A stretch of 64,000 nt of DNA from Solimonas sp047605265 (GCA_047605265.1 JASGFY010000002.1:1-64000), one strand, 5' to 3'; shown: positions 7,600-17,925, counted from the first letter of the stretch. Translations and numbers: made by a program. The notes: generated by a model not told the origin, from the sequence alone.

Positions 7600-8220
7600 A
7601 TGACCGACATGCCTAGCCGTGCCCAGCACCTCGTGCCGATGGTGATCGAACAGACCGCCCGCGGCGAGCGCGCGTTCGACATCTATTCGCGCCTGCTCAA
7701 GGAACGCATCATCTTCATCATCGGGGCGATCGAGGATCACATGGCGAACCTCGTCGTCGCGCAGCTGTTGTTCCTCGAATCGGAAAATCCGGACAAGGAC
7801 ATCCATCTGTACATCAATTCGCCGGGCGGTGTGATCACCTCGGGCCTATCGATCTACGATACGATGAAGTTCATCAAGCCGGATGTGTCGACGATGTGCA
7901 TCGGCCAGGCGTCCAGCATGGGTGCGTTCCTGCTCTCGGCCGGTGCCAAGGGCAAGCGTTTCGCGCTGCCGAACGCGCGGGTGATGATCCACCAGCCCTC
8001 GGGCGGCGCGCAGGGGCAGGCCAGCGACATCGAGATCCAGGCGCGCGAAATTCTGTATCTGCGCGAAAAGCTGAACAAGCTGATGGCCGACCACACCGGC
8101 CAGCCGCTGGACAAGATCGAGCGCGACGTCGAGCGCGACTATTTCCTGAACGCTGAACAGGCCAAGGAATATGGCCTGATCGATCAGATCGTGGCTCAGC
8201 GTGGCAGTTCCGCCACCTGA
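7600..8220 (+). CDS. clpP: ATP-dependent Clp protease proteolytic subunit
   Basis: This is a 206-residue ClpP with the nucleophile serine in GQASSMGAFLL (about residue 106) and the catalytic histidine in MIHQPSGGAQGQASDIEI (about 131). The handle-helix region LREKLNKLMADHTGQPL follows. ClpP forms a double-heptamer chamber that degrades proteins fed by ClpX or ClpA. The ATG at 7600 (MTDMPSRAQ) is the likely start; an ATG three codons downstream is also possible. The frame is open upstream to 7525 but that part does not resemble the family. It lies 120 bases behind tig and 99 bases ahead of clpX. Confidence 0.97.
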   Translation: MTDMPSRAQHLVPMVIEQTARGERAFDIYSRLLKERIIFIIGAIEDHMANLVVAQLLFLESENPDKDIHLYINSPGGVITSGLSIYDTMKFIKPDVSTMCIGQASSMGAFLLSAGAKGKRFALPNARVMIHQPSGGAQGQASDIEIQAREILYLREKLNKLMADHTGQPLDKIERDVERDYFLNAEQAKEYGLIDQIVAQRGSSAT

Positions 8221-8253
8221 ACGGCAACGTAACGGTACCCGTCAAGGCAAGTT

Positions 8254-8281
8254 TTGCAGAAAAATGACCCTGTGCTATACA
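8254..8281 (+). promoter_or_regulatory. Candidate clpX promoter
   Basis: TTGCAG (8254-8259) and TATACA (8276-8281) are separated by 16 bases and end 38 bases before the clpX start. They fit sigma-70 elements and would let clpX be transcribed apart from clpP. Confidence 0.55.
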
Positions 8282-8319
8282 GGAGTCGCTGGGCATCAAA
8301 GCCCGGATGAGGATGTGAG

Positions 8320-9591
<1,272 letters not shown>

Positions 9592-9609
9592 TCGATCATC
9601 GGCCGTTGT

Positions 9610-9638
9610 CCGAGAGCCCCGCACCGCGGGGCTCTCGG
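9610..9638 (+). terminator. Hairpin after clpX
   Basis: CCGAGAGCCCCGC and GCGGGGCTCTCGG form a perfect 13-bp stem with a 3-base loop, 18 bases after the clpX stop. The following bases (catttgg) are only weakly T-rich, so termination efficiency is uncertain. Confidence 0.65.
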
Positions 9639-9649
9639 CATTTGGACGA

Positions 9650-10114
9650 TTGCCGAGTGGACTGCTGCTGTTCGTGCTGCCGACGCTGGCCATGGCATGG
9701 CAGTGCGAAGCAGCGCGGCTCGTCCGCGTCCATGACGGCGACACGATCACGGTGCGCTGCGGCGACGGCAAGCCGGTCAAGCTGCGCTTCGCCAACATCG
9801 ATGCGCCGGAACTGCATCAGGCCTATGGAAGTGCGGCGCGCGAGGCGCTGGTCGCGATGCTCGGCGACCGGCCGCTGCGCGTGACGTCGAAGGCGGTCGA
9901 CCGCTACGAGCGCGTCGTCGCGACCGTCGAACTCGGTGATCGCGACGCCGGTCTGCAACTCGTCGCCGACGGCTACGCCTGGTGCGGCCTGCGGCCGACG
10001 GCAAGCTGCCGCGAGGCTCTGCAAGGCGCACGCGCCGCGCGGCGCGGATTGTGGCACGACGACGATCCGCAGCCGCCGTGGCAATGGCGGCGCGCGCATC
10101 CGCGCGCCGACTGA
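9650..10114 (+). CDS. Secreted thermonuclease-like (SNase-fold) nuclease
   Basis: From a TTG at 9650 the 154-residue product has a short hydrophobic signal-like segment (SGLLLFVLPTLAMA). Staphylococcal nuclease motifs follow: VRVHDGDTITVRCG (metal-binding Asp), KLRFANIDAPELHQAYGSAA (catalytic Arg and Asp) and DRYERVVATVEL (second catalytic Arg). It likely cleaves DNA or RNA in the periplasm or outside the cell. The start is uncertain. There is no ATG before the mature region except one at the end of the signal, which would remove it, and the frame is open back to 9503 inside clpX. The TTG keeps a sensible signal peptide and lies after the clpX hairpin. Two cysteines (CG...SC) could form a disulfide. 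Confidence 0.8.
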   Translation: MPSGLLLFVLPTLAMAWQCEAARLVRVHDGDTITVRCGDGKPVKLRFANIDAPELHQAYGSAAREALVAMLGDRPLRVTSKAVDRYERVVATVELGDRDAGLQLVADGYAWCGLRPTASCREALQGARAARRGLWHDDDPQPPWQWRRAHPRAD

Positions 10115-10120
10115 TCCGGT

Positions 10121-11011
10121 TCAGGCCATGCTGGTCGCGCGTTCGACGTAGGGCAGGAACGCTTCGAGCGACGGGCTCGGCCACGCCTTCCTCAGCTGTA
10201 CCCGATACAGCGGCCGCTCGATGCGCAGCCCGCGCACCGGGATGACGGTCAGCGTGCGCGCCTTGAGGTCGGTGCGCACGGCCAGGGAGGACAGAATCGC
10301 CAGGCCGACGCCGGTGGCGACCGTGTGCTTGATTGCTTCGGTACTGGCCAGGGTCATCGCCGGACGCACGGTCAGGCCCTTGGCGGCGAGCGCGCGCTCG
10401 GTGACGGCACGCGTGCCGGAGCCGGTTTCATGCAGCAGCAGCGGCAGTTCGGCGAGATCGCCGAGCGCCAGCGGTGCGCGCTTGGCGGCCGGATGTTTCG
10501 GCGAGGCGATGAGGACCAGTTCGTCCTGCGCGAAGACCCGGTAGTCGAGCAGGTCGCTGCGCACGATGCCTTCGGCGAAGCCGATGTCGATCTCGCCGGC
10601 GATCAGCTTGTCTTCGATCGCCTGCGTGTTCTCGACCTGCAGCGACAGCTCGACCGCCGGATAGTCCTGTCGGTAAGCCGCCAATACCTGCGGCAGCACA
10701 TAGGCGCCGATCGTGCGGCTGGCGCCGATCGCGATGCGGCCGCGCGTGACATTGCGCAAGTCGAGCAGGGCTTGTTCGGCCTCGCCCTCGATCGCGAACA
10801 GGCGGTTTGCGTAGCCGAGCAGCACGCGGCCGGCTTCGGTCAGGCGCATGCCGCGCGGCAGGCGCTGGAACAGATGCACGCCGAGCGCACGTTCGAATTC
10901 GACGAGCTGGCGCGACACCGCCGACTGGCTGATGTGAAGCAGCGAAGCGCCGCCGCTGACGCTGTTACGGTTGGCGACGGCCTGGAAGATCGCGAGGTGG
11001 TTGAGGTTCAT
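10121..11011 (-). CDS. LysR-family regulator, CysL/YeiE-like, divergent from cysC-sat
   Basis: This 296-residue LysR protein has an N-terminal winged helix-turn-helix (SVSGGASLLHISQSAVSRQL, about residues 17-36; VHLFQRLPRGMRLTEAG) and a two-lobed effector domain from about residue 90. Its effector region contains LIAGEIDIGFAEG and LHETGSGTRAVTERAL, phrases typical of the CysL/YeiE/CbbR-like branch. It is transcribed away from cysC-sat across an AT-rich 145-bp gap, the classic layout for a LysR regulator and its target. Control of sulfate activation is inferred from position; a CysB homolog at 48 kb handles the second sulfur locus. Confidence 0.88.
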   Translation of the reverse strand: MNLNHLAIFQAVANRNSVSGGASLLHISQSAVSRQLVEFERALGVHLFQRLPRGMRLTEAGRVLLGYANRLFAIEGEAEQALLDLRNVTRGRIAIGASRTIGAYVLPQVLAAYRQDYPAVELSLQVENTQAIEDKLIAGEIDIGFAEGIVRSDLLDYRVFAQDELVLIASPKHPAAKRAPLALGDLAELPLLLHETGSGTRAVTERALAAKGLTVRPAMTLASTEAIKHTVATGVGLAILSSLAVRTDLKARTLTVIPVRGLRIERPLYRVQLRKAWPSPSLEAFLPYVERATSMA

Positions 11012-11156
11012 CGCCGGGTTCGCGTTCTTATAACCATACAGAAAAGAGAACGTTCTATTGAGGATATTATATTTTCCATATGCGTCGCGACCCGTTAGGA
11101 TGGCCGACTTCAGCCGTCGACGGGCGGCGCTTCACACGAACGAAAACGGAACGACG
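11012..11156. promoter_or_regulatory. Divergent control region between the LysR gene and cysC
   Basis: This 145-bp gap is markedly AT-rich at 11026-11086 compared with the flanking genes. It contains a TTATAAC element, the palindrome GAACGTTC and a TATTATATT run. It must hold both start sites and probably the LysR operator (T-N11-A type), but I cannot assign the exact boxes. Confidence 0.5.
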
Positions 11157-11771
11157 ATGACCGAGCAGAAAGCAACGAACGTCCATTGGCACGAAGGCGA
11201 AGTGACGCGCGCCGACCGCAACAAGCTGCTCGGCCAGAAGGGTGCGACGATCTGGTTCACCGGCCTATCCGGTTCCGGCAAGAGCACGGTCGCCGTGGCG
11301 CTCGAAAAGGTACTCTACCAGCAGGGTCGTCTCGCATACCGCCTCGACGGCGACAACATTCGTCTCGGCATCAACAAGAATCTCGGCTTTTCCGCCGAGG
11401 ATCGCACCGAGAACATCCGCCGCATCGGCGAAGTGGCCAAGCTGTTCGTCGATACCGGTGTCATCGTGCTGTCGAGCTTCGTCTCGCCGTATCGCGCCGA
11501 CCGCGACGTCGTGCGCAAGCTGCACGCCGATGCCGGCATCGATTTCATCGAAGTCTACGTCGACGTGCCGCTCGAAGAGGCCGAGAAGCGCGATCCGAAG
11601 GGCCTGTACAAGAAGGCGCGCGCCGGCGAGATCAAGAACTTCACCGGTATCAGCGATCCGTACGAGGCGCCGGAGCATCCGGAACTCGTGCTGCCGAGCC
11701 ACAAGCTGAGCCTCGAGGAAGAAGTCGAGGTGCTGCTCAAGCTGCTGAAGGTGCGCGGCATCATCGCCTGA
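11157..11771 (+). CDS. cysC: Adenylylsulfate (APS) kinase
   Basis: This 204-residue protein has Walker A GLSGSGKST (about residues 36-44), the APS-binding RLDGDNIRLGINKNLGFS, ENIRRIGEVAKLF, and the conserved FVSPYRADRD and GLYKKARAGEIKNFTGI. It phosphorylates APS to PAPS in sulfate assimilation. I place the start at the ATG at 11157 (MTEQKATNVHWH), where CysC proteins normally begin. The frame extends upstream to 11058 but crosses the promoter region. It forms an operon with sat, 47 bases downstream, so the cell makes PAPS rather than stopping at APS. Confidence 0.96.
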   Translation: MTEQKATNVHWHEGEVTRADRNKLLGQKGATIWFTGLSGSGKSTVAVALEKVLYQQGRLAYRLDGDNIRLGINKNLGFSAEDRTENIRRIGEVAKLFVDTGVIVLSSFVSPYRADRDVVRKLHADAGIDFIEVYVDVPLEEAEKRDPKGLYKKARAGEIKNFTGISDPYEAPEHPELVLPSHKLSLEEEVEVLLKLLKVRGIIA

Positions 11772-11818
11772 TCCTAATCGCCTGATCCCACACGCAACGA
11801 ACGATCCAGAGAACGAAC

Positions 11819-13021
11819 ATGACGATCAAGCCTCACGGTTCTGACACGCTGCAGCCGCGTTTCGTCTATGACAGCGCCCGCAACGAGGCGCTGCGCAAGG
11901 AAGCGGAGACACTGCCGAGCCTGTTGCTGAACTCGGCCGCCGCCGCCAACGCGGTGATGCTCGGCGCCGGCTATTTCAATCCACTGAGCGGCTACATGAA
12001 CCTCGCCGACGCGCTGAGCGTCGCCAAGGATCTGAAGACCACGGCCGGCCTGTTCTGGCCGGTGCCGATCGTCAACATCACGAAGGACGCCGGTGGCATC
12101 AAGGCCGGCCAGCGCGTCGCGCTGCGCGATCCGAACGTCGAGGGCCACCCGGTGCTCGCGGTGCAGGAAGTGCAGGCCGTCGAGGCCGTGACGGACGAAC
12201 AGCTGCGCGAGATAGCTAAGGAAATCTTCGGCAATCTCGACGAGAAGCACCCGGGCGTCAAGACCTTCCTCGGTCTCGGCAACACCGTGCTGTCGGGCCC
12301 GATCGACGTGCTGAACTTCAGCTACTTCCAGGGCGAGTTCCCGGACACCTTCCGTACCGCCGTCGAGATCCGCAACGAGATCGCCGAGCGCGGCTGGAAG
12401 AAGGTCGTCGCGTTCCAGACGCGTAACCCGATGCACCGCGCGCACGAAGAGCTGTGCCGCATGGCGCACGAGCGCCTCGGCACCGACGGCATCGTCATCC
12501 ACATGCTGCTCGGCAAGCTCAAGGAAGGCGACATTCCGGCGCCGGTGCGCGACGCGTGCATCCGCACGATGGTCGACCACTACTTCCCGAAGAACACGGT
12601 GATGATCACTGGCTACGGCTTCGACATGCTCTATGCCGGCCCGCGCGAAGCGGTGCTGCACGCCCTGTTCCGCCAGAACATGGGTGCCGACTACCTGATC
12701 GTCGGCCGCGACCACGCGGGCGTCGGCGACTACTACGGTCCTTTCGACGCGCAGACGATTTTCGACGAGAAGGTGCCGAAGGGCGCGCTGCAGATCGAGA
12801 TTTTCCGTGCCGATAACACCGCATTCAGCAAGAAGCTCGGCCGCGTGGTGATGATGCGCGAAGCGCCGGATCATGTGCCGGAAGACTTCGTCGCGCTGTC
12901 GGGCACCAAGGTTCGCCAGATGCTTGGCGCCGGCATCGCGCCGCCGCCGGAATTCTCGCGTCCGGAAGTGGCCAAGGTGCTGATGGAGTACTACCAGATC
13001 GAAGACGCCAAGAAGGCTTGA
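11819..13021 (+). CDS. sat: ATP sulfurylase (sulfate adenylyltransferase, Sat type)
   Basis: The 400-residue protein is the monofunctional Sat form. It shows the active-site QTRNPMHRAHEELCRM (about residue 200), GRDHAGVGDYYGPFDAQ (about 296) and the C-terminal VALSGTKVRQML. It makes APS from ATP and sulfate. Most enteric and pseudomonad relatives use the GTP-driven CysD-CysN pair instead; Sat is shared with sulfur oxidisers and several high-GC gammaproteobacteria. It is coupled with cysC, so together they activate sulfate to PAPS. A clear terminator follows at 13036. Confidence 0.96.
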   Translation: MTIKPHGSDTLQPRFVYDSARNEALRKEAETLPSLLLNSAAAANAVMLGAGYFNPLSGYMNLADALSVAKDLKTTAGLFWPVPIVNITKDAGGIKAGQRVALRDPNVEGHPVLAVQEVQAVEAVTDEQLREIAKEIFGNLDEKHPGVKTFLGLGNTVLSGPIDVLNFSYFQGEFPDTFRTAVEIRNEIAERGWKKVVAFQTRNPMHRAHEELCRMAHERLGTDGIVIHMLLGKLKEGDIPAPVRDACIRTMVDHYFPKNTVMITGYGFDMLYAGPREAVLHALFRQNMGADYLIVGRDHAGVGDYYGPFDAQTIFDEKVPKGALQIEIFRADNTAFSKKLGRVVMMREAPDHVPEDFVALSGTKVRQMLGAGIAPPPEFSRPEVAKVLMEYYQIEDAKKA

Positions 13022-13035
13022 GCGTAGCGGTCTAC

Positions 13036-13076
13036 CGGGCCGGGTTTGCCGCGCAAATCCGGCCCGTTTTGTTTTT
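13036..13076 (+). terminator. Intrinsic terminator after sat
   Basis: CGGGCCGGGTTTG and CAAATCCGGCCCG form a long stem (13036-13066; one G-T pair) followed by TTTTGTTTTT. It ends the cysC-sat transcript 15 bases after the stop. Confidence 0.88.
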
Positions 13077-13118
13077 GAAATGCAGTAGCCGAGCGACGAA
13101 GAACGCAGCGAGGACACC

Positions 13119-14099
13119 ATGGCTTTTATCGACGTATTCAATGGCGATGCTGACGGCATCTGCGCGCTGACGCAACTGCATCTCGCTGAACCGCGCGAGG
13201 CGCGCCTCGTCACTGGCGTCAAGCGCGACATCGAACTGCTCGATCAGGTCGAGGCCAAGGCCGGCGATCGCGTGACGGTGCTGGACGTGTCGCTCGACAA
13301 GAACCGTGATGGCGTCGTGCGCCTGCTGGCGGCCGGCGCCGAGGTGTTCTACGTCGATCATCACTTCGCCGGCGCCATTCCCAACGATGTGCCGGGCGGC
13401 GACGGCCTGAAGACGATCATCAACGAGGCGCCCGACGTCTGCACCAGCCTGCTTGTCAACGGTTATCTGAAGAATCGCTTTCTCGCCTGGGCGGTCGTCG
13501 GCGCGTTCGGCGACAATTTGAAGAAGAGCGCCGAGACGATGGCCAAGGGGCTCGATCTCGATGGCGCGCAGCTGCGCCAGCTCGAAGATCTCGGCACCTA
13601 TCTGAACTACAACGGCTACGGCGAATCGGTCGGCGATCTGCATTTCGCGCCCGATGCGCTGTTCCGGCTCGTCAGCCGTCACGCTTCGCCGTTCGAATTC
13701 ATCGCCGGCGATGGCCGCGAGTATTTCGAGAAGCTGGCTGACGGTTATCGGACCGACATGGGCAAGGCCGCGGCGACGAAGCCGGCGGAGGCTTCGACCG
13801 AGCACGCCGCGCTGTTCATCCTGCCGGACGCCCCGTGGGCGCGTCGCGTCAGCGGCGTCTACAGCAACGATCTCGTCAACCAGTATCCGGATCGCGCGCA
13901 CGCGGTGCTGACGGAGAAGGCCGATGGCAGCTATCTGGTCAGCGTGCGCGCACCGCTGAATCGCAAGAAAGGGGCCGACGAGCTGTGCCGACGCTTCCCG
14001 ACCGGCGGCGGTCGCGCCGCCGCGGCCGGCATCAACGACCTGCCGGCGTCGCAATTCGGCGAATTCGCGCGGCAGTTCGCGGCGCAATACGCGCTCTGA
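13119..14099 (+). CDS. DHH-family phosphoesterase
   Basis: This 326-residue protein has the DHH signatures: motif I FNGDADGICAL (residues 7-17), motif II VLDVSLDKN (about 54), motif III VDHHFAG (about 78-84), and a C-terminal DHHA1-like substrate domain with GGGRAAAAGIN (about 296). These are Mn-dependent phosphoesterases; relatives include NrnA-type oligoribonuclease/pAp phosphatases and RecJ. It lies directly behind cysC-sat, separated by the terminator, so it is probably transcribed separately. A role in removing 3'-phosphoadenosine 5'-phosphate from PAPS use is a position-based inference. The subfamily differs from classical NrnA (GDADG in place of DxDxxGS). Confidence 0.85.
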   Translation: MAFIDVFNGDADGICALTQLHLAEPREARLVTGVKRDIELLDQVEAKAGDRVTVLDVSLDKNRDGVVRLLAAGAEVFYVDHHFAGAIPNDVPGGDGLKTIINEAPDVCTSLLVNGYLKNRFLAWAVVGAFGDNLKKSAETMAKGLDLDGAQLRQLEDLGTYLNYNGYGESVGDLHFAPDALFRLVSRHASPFEFIAGDGREYFEKLADGYRTDMGKAAATKPAEASTEHAALFILPDAPWARRVSGVYSNDLVNQYPDRAHAVLTEKADGSYLVSVRAPLNRKKGADELCRRFPTGGGRAAAAGINDLPASQFGEFARQFAAQYAL

Positions 14100-14288
14100 A
14101 TGAGGCGCGGCGATCCTCTTTTCGACGGGGGCGGATGTTTCCTCTTGCGCCCGCCGTGAAAATCCCGGCCGAAGGGATGACACTTCCGGCTTGAAGCGAT
14201 AATCTTTCAACGCATTGAACCCGCGGCGCAACACATTGGCCGCGGGTTATTCGTGTCGGGGCCCCAGAGCCAGCCAGGAGAGCGTCGC

Positions 14289-17200
14289 GTGAGTCAGCCG
14301 GACCCCCAGCATCCGATCCGCAGACTGCTCGTCGCCAACCGCGGCGAGATTTCGATCCGCGTGATGCGCGCGGCGGCGGAGATGGGCATTCGCACGGTGG
14401 CGATTTACGCGCACGAGGATCGTTTCGCGCTGCATCGTTTCAAGGCCGACGAGAGCTATCTGGTGGGCAAGGGCGAGAAGCCGATCGCCGCGTATCTCGA
14501 CATCGCCGACATCATCCGTATCGCCAGGGAAGCCGGCGTCGACGCGATCCATCCGGGCTACGGCTTCCTGTCCGAGAACCCCGCTTTTGCCGAAGCCTGC
14601 GCGGAAGCTGGCATCATCTTCATCGGCCCGTCGCCCCTGGTCCTGCGCACGCTCGGCGACAAGGTTGCGGCGCGCAAGGCCGCGATCGCGGCGCGGGTCC
14701 CGGTGCTGCCGGCGTCGCAGGCCCTGCCGCACGATCTCGAGGCATGCAGGAAGCTGGTGGCCGACGTTGGCTATCCTGTAATGATGAAGGCGAGCTGGGG
14801 TGGTGGCGGTCGCGGTATGCGCGTCATCGAATCCGAAGCCGAACTGCCGCTGCAGATGGAAACCGCGCGCCGTGAGGCGAAAGCGGCTTTCGGCAACGAC
14901 GAGGTCTACGTCGAAAAGCTCGTGCGCCGCGCGCGCCACGTCGAAGTGCAGGTGCTCGGTGACACGCACGGCAATCTGATCCACCTGTTCGAGCGCGATT
15001 GCTCGGTACAGCGCCGCAACCAGAAAGTCGTCGAACGCGCGCCGGCGCCATATCTGTCGGGTGCGCAGCGCAATGAACTGTGCGAAGCCGCACTGCGCCT
15101 GTGTCGGCAGGTGGGCTACTCGCACGCCGGTACTGTCGAATTCCTGATGGATGCCGACACCGGTGCGTCCTACTTCATCGAGGTCAATCCGCGCATCCAG
15201 GTCGAGCATACCGTCACCGAACAGGTGACCGGCGTTGATATCGTCAAGAGCCAGATCCGTGTTTCCGAAGGCGCGCGCATGGGCGATGCCGCGCACGATC
15301 ACGTGCCAGCGCTGCCGACGCAGGAACAGGTGAAGCTCAACGGCCATGCGCTGCAGTGCCGTGTGACGACCGAAGATCCGGAGAACGGCTTCACGCCGGA
15401 CTACGGTCGCTTGCTCGCGTACCGCAGCCCGGCCGGCCTCGGCATCCGCCTCGACGGCGGCACGGCGTACGGCGGCGCCGTCGTCACGCCGTACTACGAT
15501 TCGCTGCTGGTGAAGGTCACGGCCTGGGCGCCGACCACGGGCGACGCCATCGCGCGCATGGACCGCGCGCTGCGCGAATTCCGCATCCGCGGCCTGTCGA
15601 CCAATCTCGCGTTCCTCGAGAACGTCATCAACCATCCGCTGTTCAAGTCGGGCGAGTGCACGACGCGCTTCATCGACACCACACCGGAGCTGTTCGTCTT
15701 CACGCCCAGGCGCGATCGTGCGACCAAGCTGCTGCGCTTCATCGGCGAGGTCATCGTCAACGGCAATCCGGAGATGAAAGGCCGCGAGCCGCCGAAGCTG
15801 CCGCTGCCGGAACCGCGCCTGCCGAAGCTTGATCCGATCGCGCCGTCGCCATCGGGCACGCGCGACATCCTGCGCGAATGCGGCCCGGCCGGCTTCGCGC
15901 AGTGGCTGAAGGAGCAGAAGCGGGTGCTGCTGACCGACACGACGATGCGCGACGCGCACCAGTCGCTGTTCGCGACGCGCATGCGCACTGCCGACATGGT
16001 GGAGGTCGCGCCGTATTACGCGCGCCTTGCGCCGGACCTGTTCTCGCTCGAATGCTGGGGCGGGGCGACCTTCGACGTCGCGCTGCGCTTCCTCAAGGAA
16101 GATCCCTGGGAGCGTCTGGCGCTGCTGCGCGAGGCGATTCCGAACCTGCCGTTCCAAATGTTGCTGCGTTCGGCGAATGCCGTCGGCTATACCAACTACG
16201 CCGACAATGTCGTCAAGTTCTTCGTGCAGCAGGCGGCGAAGAGCGGCATCGACATCTTCCGCGTCTTCGACTCGCTGAACGCCGTCGACAACATGCGCGT
16301 GGCGATGGACGCGGTGATCGAGTCCGGTGCCGTCTGCGAAGGCACGATCTGCTACACAGGCGATCTGTTCGACGCCTCGCGGACGAAGTACAAGCTCCAG
16401 TACTACGTCGGCATGGCGAAGCAGCTGGAAAAGGCCGGCGCGCACATTCTCGGCATCAAGGACATGGCCGGTGTCTGCAAGCCGCGCGCTGCGCGCGAGC
16501 TGGTACGCGTGCTTAAAACAGAAACTGGCCTGCCGATCCATTTTCATACGCACGACACCAGCGGCATCGCCGCGGCCAGCGTGCTGGCGGCGGTCGAAGC
16601 GGGTTGTGATGCGGTCGACGGCGCGCTTGACAGCATGTCCGGCCTCACCTCGCAGCCGAACCTCGGCGCGATCGCGGCCGGTCTGTCGGGTAGCGAGCGC
16701 GATCCGAAGGTCGATCTCGACGCCCTGCAGCAGCTGTCGGATTACTGGGAAGACGTACGCCGCTACTACGCGCCGTTCGAGGCCGACATCCGCTCCGGCA
16801 CCGCCGACGTCTATCGTCACGAGATGCCGGGCGGTCAGTACACCAATCTGCGCGAGCAGGCGAGGGCGCTTAGCCTCGAGTCGCGCTGGAGCGAGGTCTC
16901 GAGGGCTTACGCCGACGTCAACCGCTTGTTCGGCGACATCGTCAAGGTCACGCCGACTTCGAAGGTCGTCGGCGACATGGCGCTGTTCATGGTCGGCAAC
17001 GGCCTGACGCCGGACGACGTCGAGAATCCGGATAAGCCTATCGATTTTCCCGAGTCCGTCGTGCAGTTGTTCCGCGGCGAGCTGGGCCTGCCGCCGGACG
17101 GCTGGCCGGAGGCGCTGCAGGCGAAAATCCTCAAGGGCAAGCCGGCGCTGACCGAGCGGCCGGGCAAGAGCCTGCCGGCCATCGATCTCGAAGCGGCGCG

Positions 17201-17762
17201 TTCCGATGTGGAGAAGGCGCTCGGCCAGGAGCTGTCGGACAACGATCTGGCTTCGTACCTGATGTATCCGAAGGTCTTCCGCGACTACGCCGAGCATGTG
17301 AAGCAGTACGGCGACGTCTCGCGCTTGCCGACCCCGACGTTCTTTTATGGCCTCAGCGAGCAGGACGAGATCAGCGTCGAGATCGACAAGGGCAAGGCGC
17401 TGATCATCCGCCTGCAGGGCCGCGCCGAGGCCGACGGCAGCGAGAAGCTGTTCTACGAGCTCAACGGCCAGCCGCGCGCCGTGCGCGTGCCCAAGGCCGG
17501 TGCCAAGTCGTCGCAGCAGGATCGCCCGAAGGCCACGGAAGGCGATGCCAGCCAGATCGGCGCGCCGATGCCCGGCATGGTCTCGCGCGTCGCGGTGAAG
17601 GTCGGCGATACCGTCGCCAAGGGTGATCCGCTGGTTTCGATCGAGGCGATGAAGATGGAAACCGTCATCGCCGCGCCGCGCAGCGCGCGCGTCCGGCAGG
17701 TGCTGGCGACGTCAGGGCTCGCCGTGCAGGCGCGCGATCTGCTCGTCGTGCTCGAGGACTGA
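14289..17762 (+). CDS. pyc: Pyruvate carboxylase, single-chain
   Basis: This 1157-residue fusion carries all three parts. The biotin carboxylase domain has LLVANRGEISIRVMRA, ATP-grasp KASWGGGGRGMRV near 166 and EVNPRIQVEHTVTE near 300. The carboxyltransferase domain begins around residue 545 (LTDTTMRDAHQSLFATRMR; GIKDMAGVCKP; HFHTHDTSG). The C-terminal biotin carrier has EAMKMET, with the biotinylated lysine near 1121. It makes oxaloacetate from pyruvate and bicarbonate. The GTG at 14289 is chosen over an in-frame GTG at 14253 because AGGAG (14276-14280) lies eight bases before it. It stands alone with a 190-bp leader. Confidence 0.96.
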   Translation: MSQPDPQHPIRRLLVANRGEISIRVMRAAAEMGIRTVAIYAHEDRFALHRFKADESYLVGKGEKPIAAYLDIADIIRIAREAGVDAIHPGYGFLSENPAFAEACAEAGIIFIGPSPLVLRTLGDKVAARKAAIAARVPVLPASQALPHDLEACRKLVADVGYPVMMKASWGGGGRGMRVIESEAELPLQMETARREAKAAFGNDEVYVEKLVRRARHVEVQVLGDTHGNLIHLFERDCSVQRRNQKVVERAPAPYLSGAQRNELCEAALRLCRQVGYSHAGTVEFLMDADTGASYFIEVNPRIQVEHTVTEQVTGVDIVKSQIRVSEGARMGDAAHDHVPALPTQEQVKLNGHALQCRVTTEDPENGFTPDYGRLLAYRSPAGLGIRLDGGTAYGGAVVTPYYDSLLVKVTAWAPTTGDAIARMDRALREFRIRGLSTNLAFLENVINHPLFKSGECTTRFIDTTPELFVFTPRRDRATKLLRFIGEVIVNGNPEMKGREPPKLPLPEPRLPKLDPIAPSPSGTRDILRECGPAGFAQWLKEQKRVLLTDTTMRDAHQSLFATRMRTADMVEVAPYYARLAPDLFSLECWGGATFDVALRFLKEDPWERLALLREAIPNLPFQMLLRSANAVGYTNYADNVVKFFVQQAAKSGIDIFRVFDSLNAVDNMRVAMDAVIESGAVCEGTICYTGDLFDASRTKYKLQYYVGMAKQLEKAGAHILGIKDMAGVCKPRAARELVRVLKTETGLPIHFHTHDTSGIAAASVLAAVEAGCDAVDGALDSMSGLTSQPNLGAIAAGLSGSERDPKVDLDALQQLSDYWEDVRRYYAPFEADIRSGTADVYRHEMPGGQYTNLREQARALSLESRWSEVSRAYADVNRLFGDIVKVTPTSKVVGDMALFMVGNGLTPDDVENPDKPIDFPESVVQLFRGELGLPPDGWPEALQAKILKGKPALTERPGKSLPAIDLEAARSDVEKALGQELSDNDLASYLMYPKVFRDYAEHVKQYGDVSRLPTPTFFYGLSEQDEISVEIDKGKALIIRLQGRAEADGSEKLFYELNGQPRAVRVPKAGAKSSQQDRPKATEGDASQIGAPMPGMVSRVAVKVGDTVAKGDPLVSIEAMKMETVIAAPRSARVRQVLATSGLAVQARDLLVVLED

Positions 17763-17925
17763 GCGAGCGGCGGCGGTTGCAAGGGGTCGAGACGCTGGCC
17801 TTCGAATGCTCAGGCCCTGCCGGTCGGCAGGGCTTTTTCGAACGCCGGAATGCCTGGCAGTCCGCTTCGTGGCGGCTGGAAAAATCGATTTCAAAAGTGC
17901 GGCTTCCCATGGCCCGCTCATTGGG

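Noticed and set aside
14247..17297. A 1016-residue open frame on the minus strand
   Set aside because: It lies wholly opposite pyruvate carboxylase, is Arg/Val/Asp/Gln-rich and shows no motif; a GC-bias shadow of the real gene.
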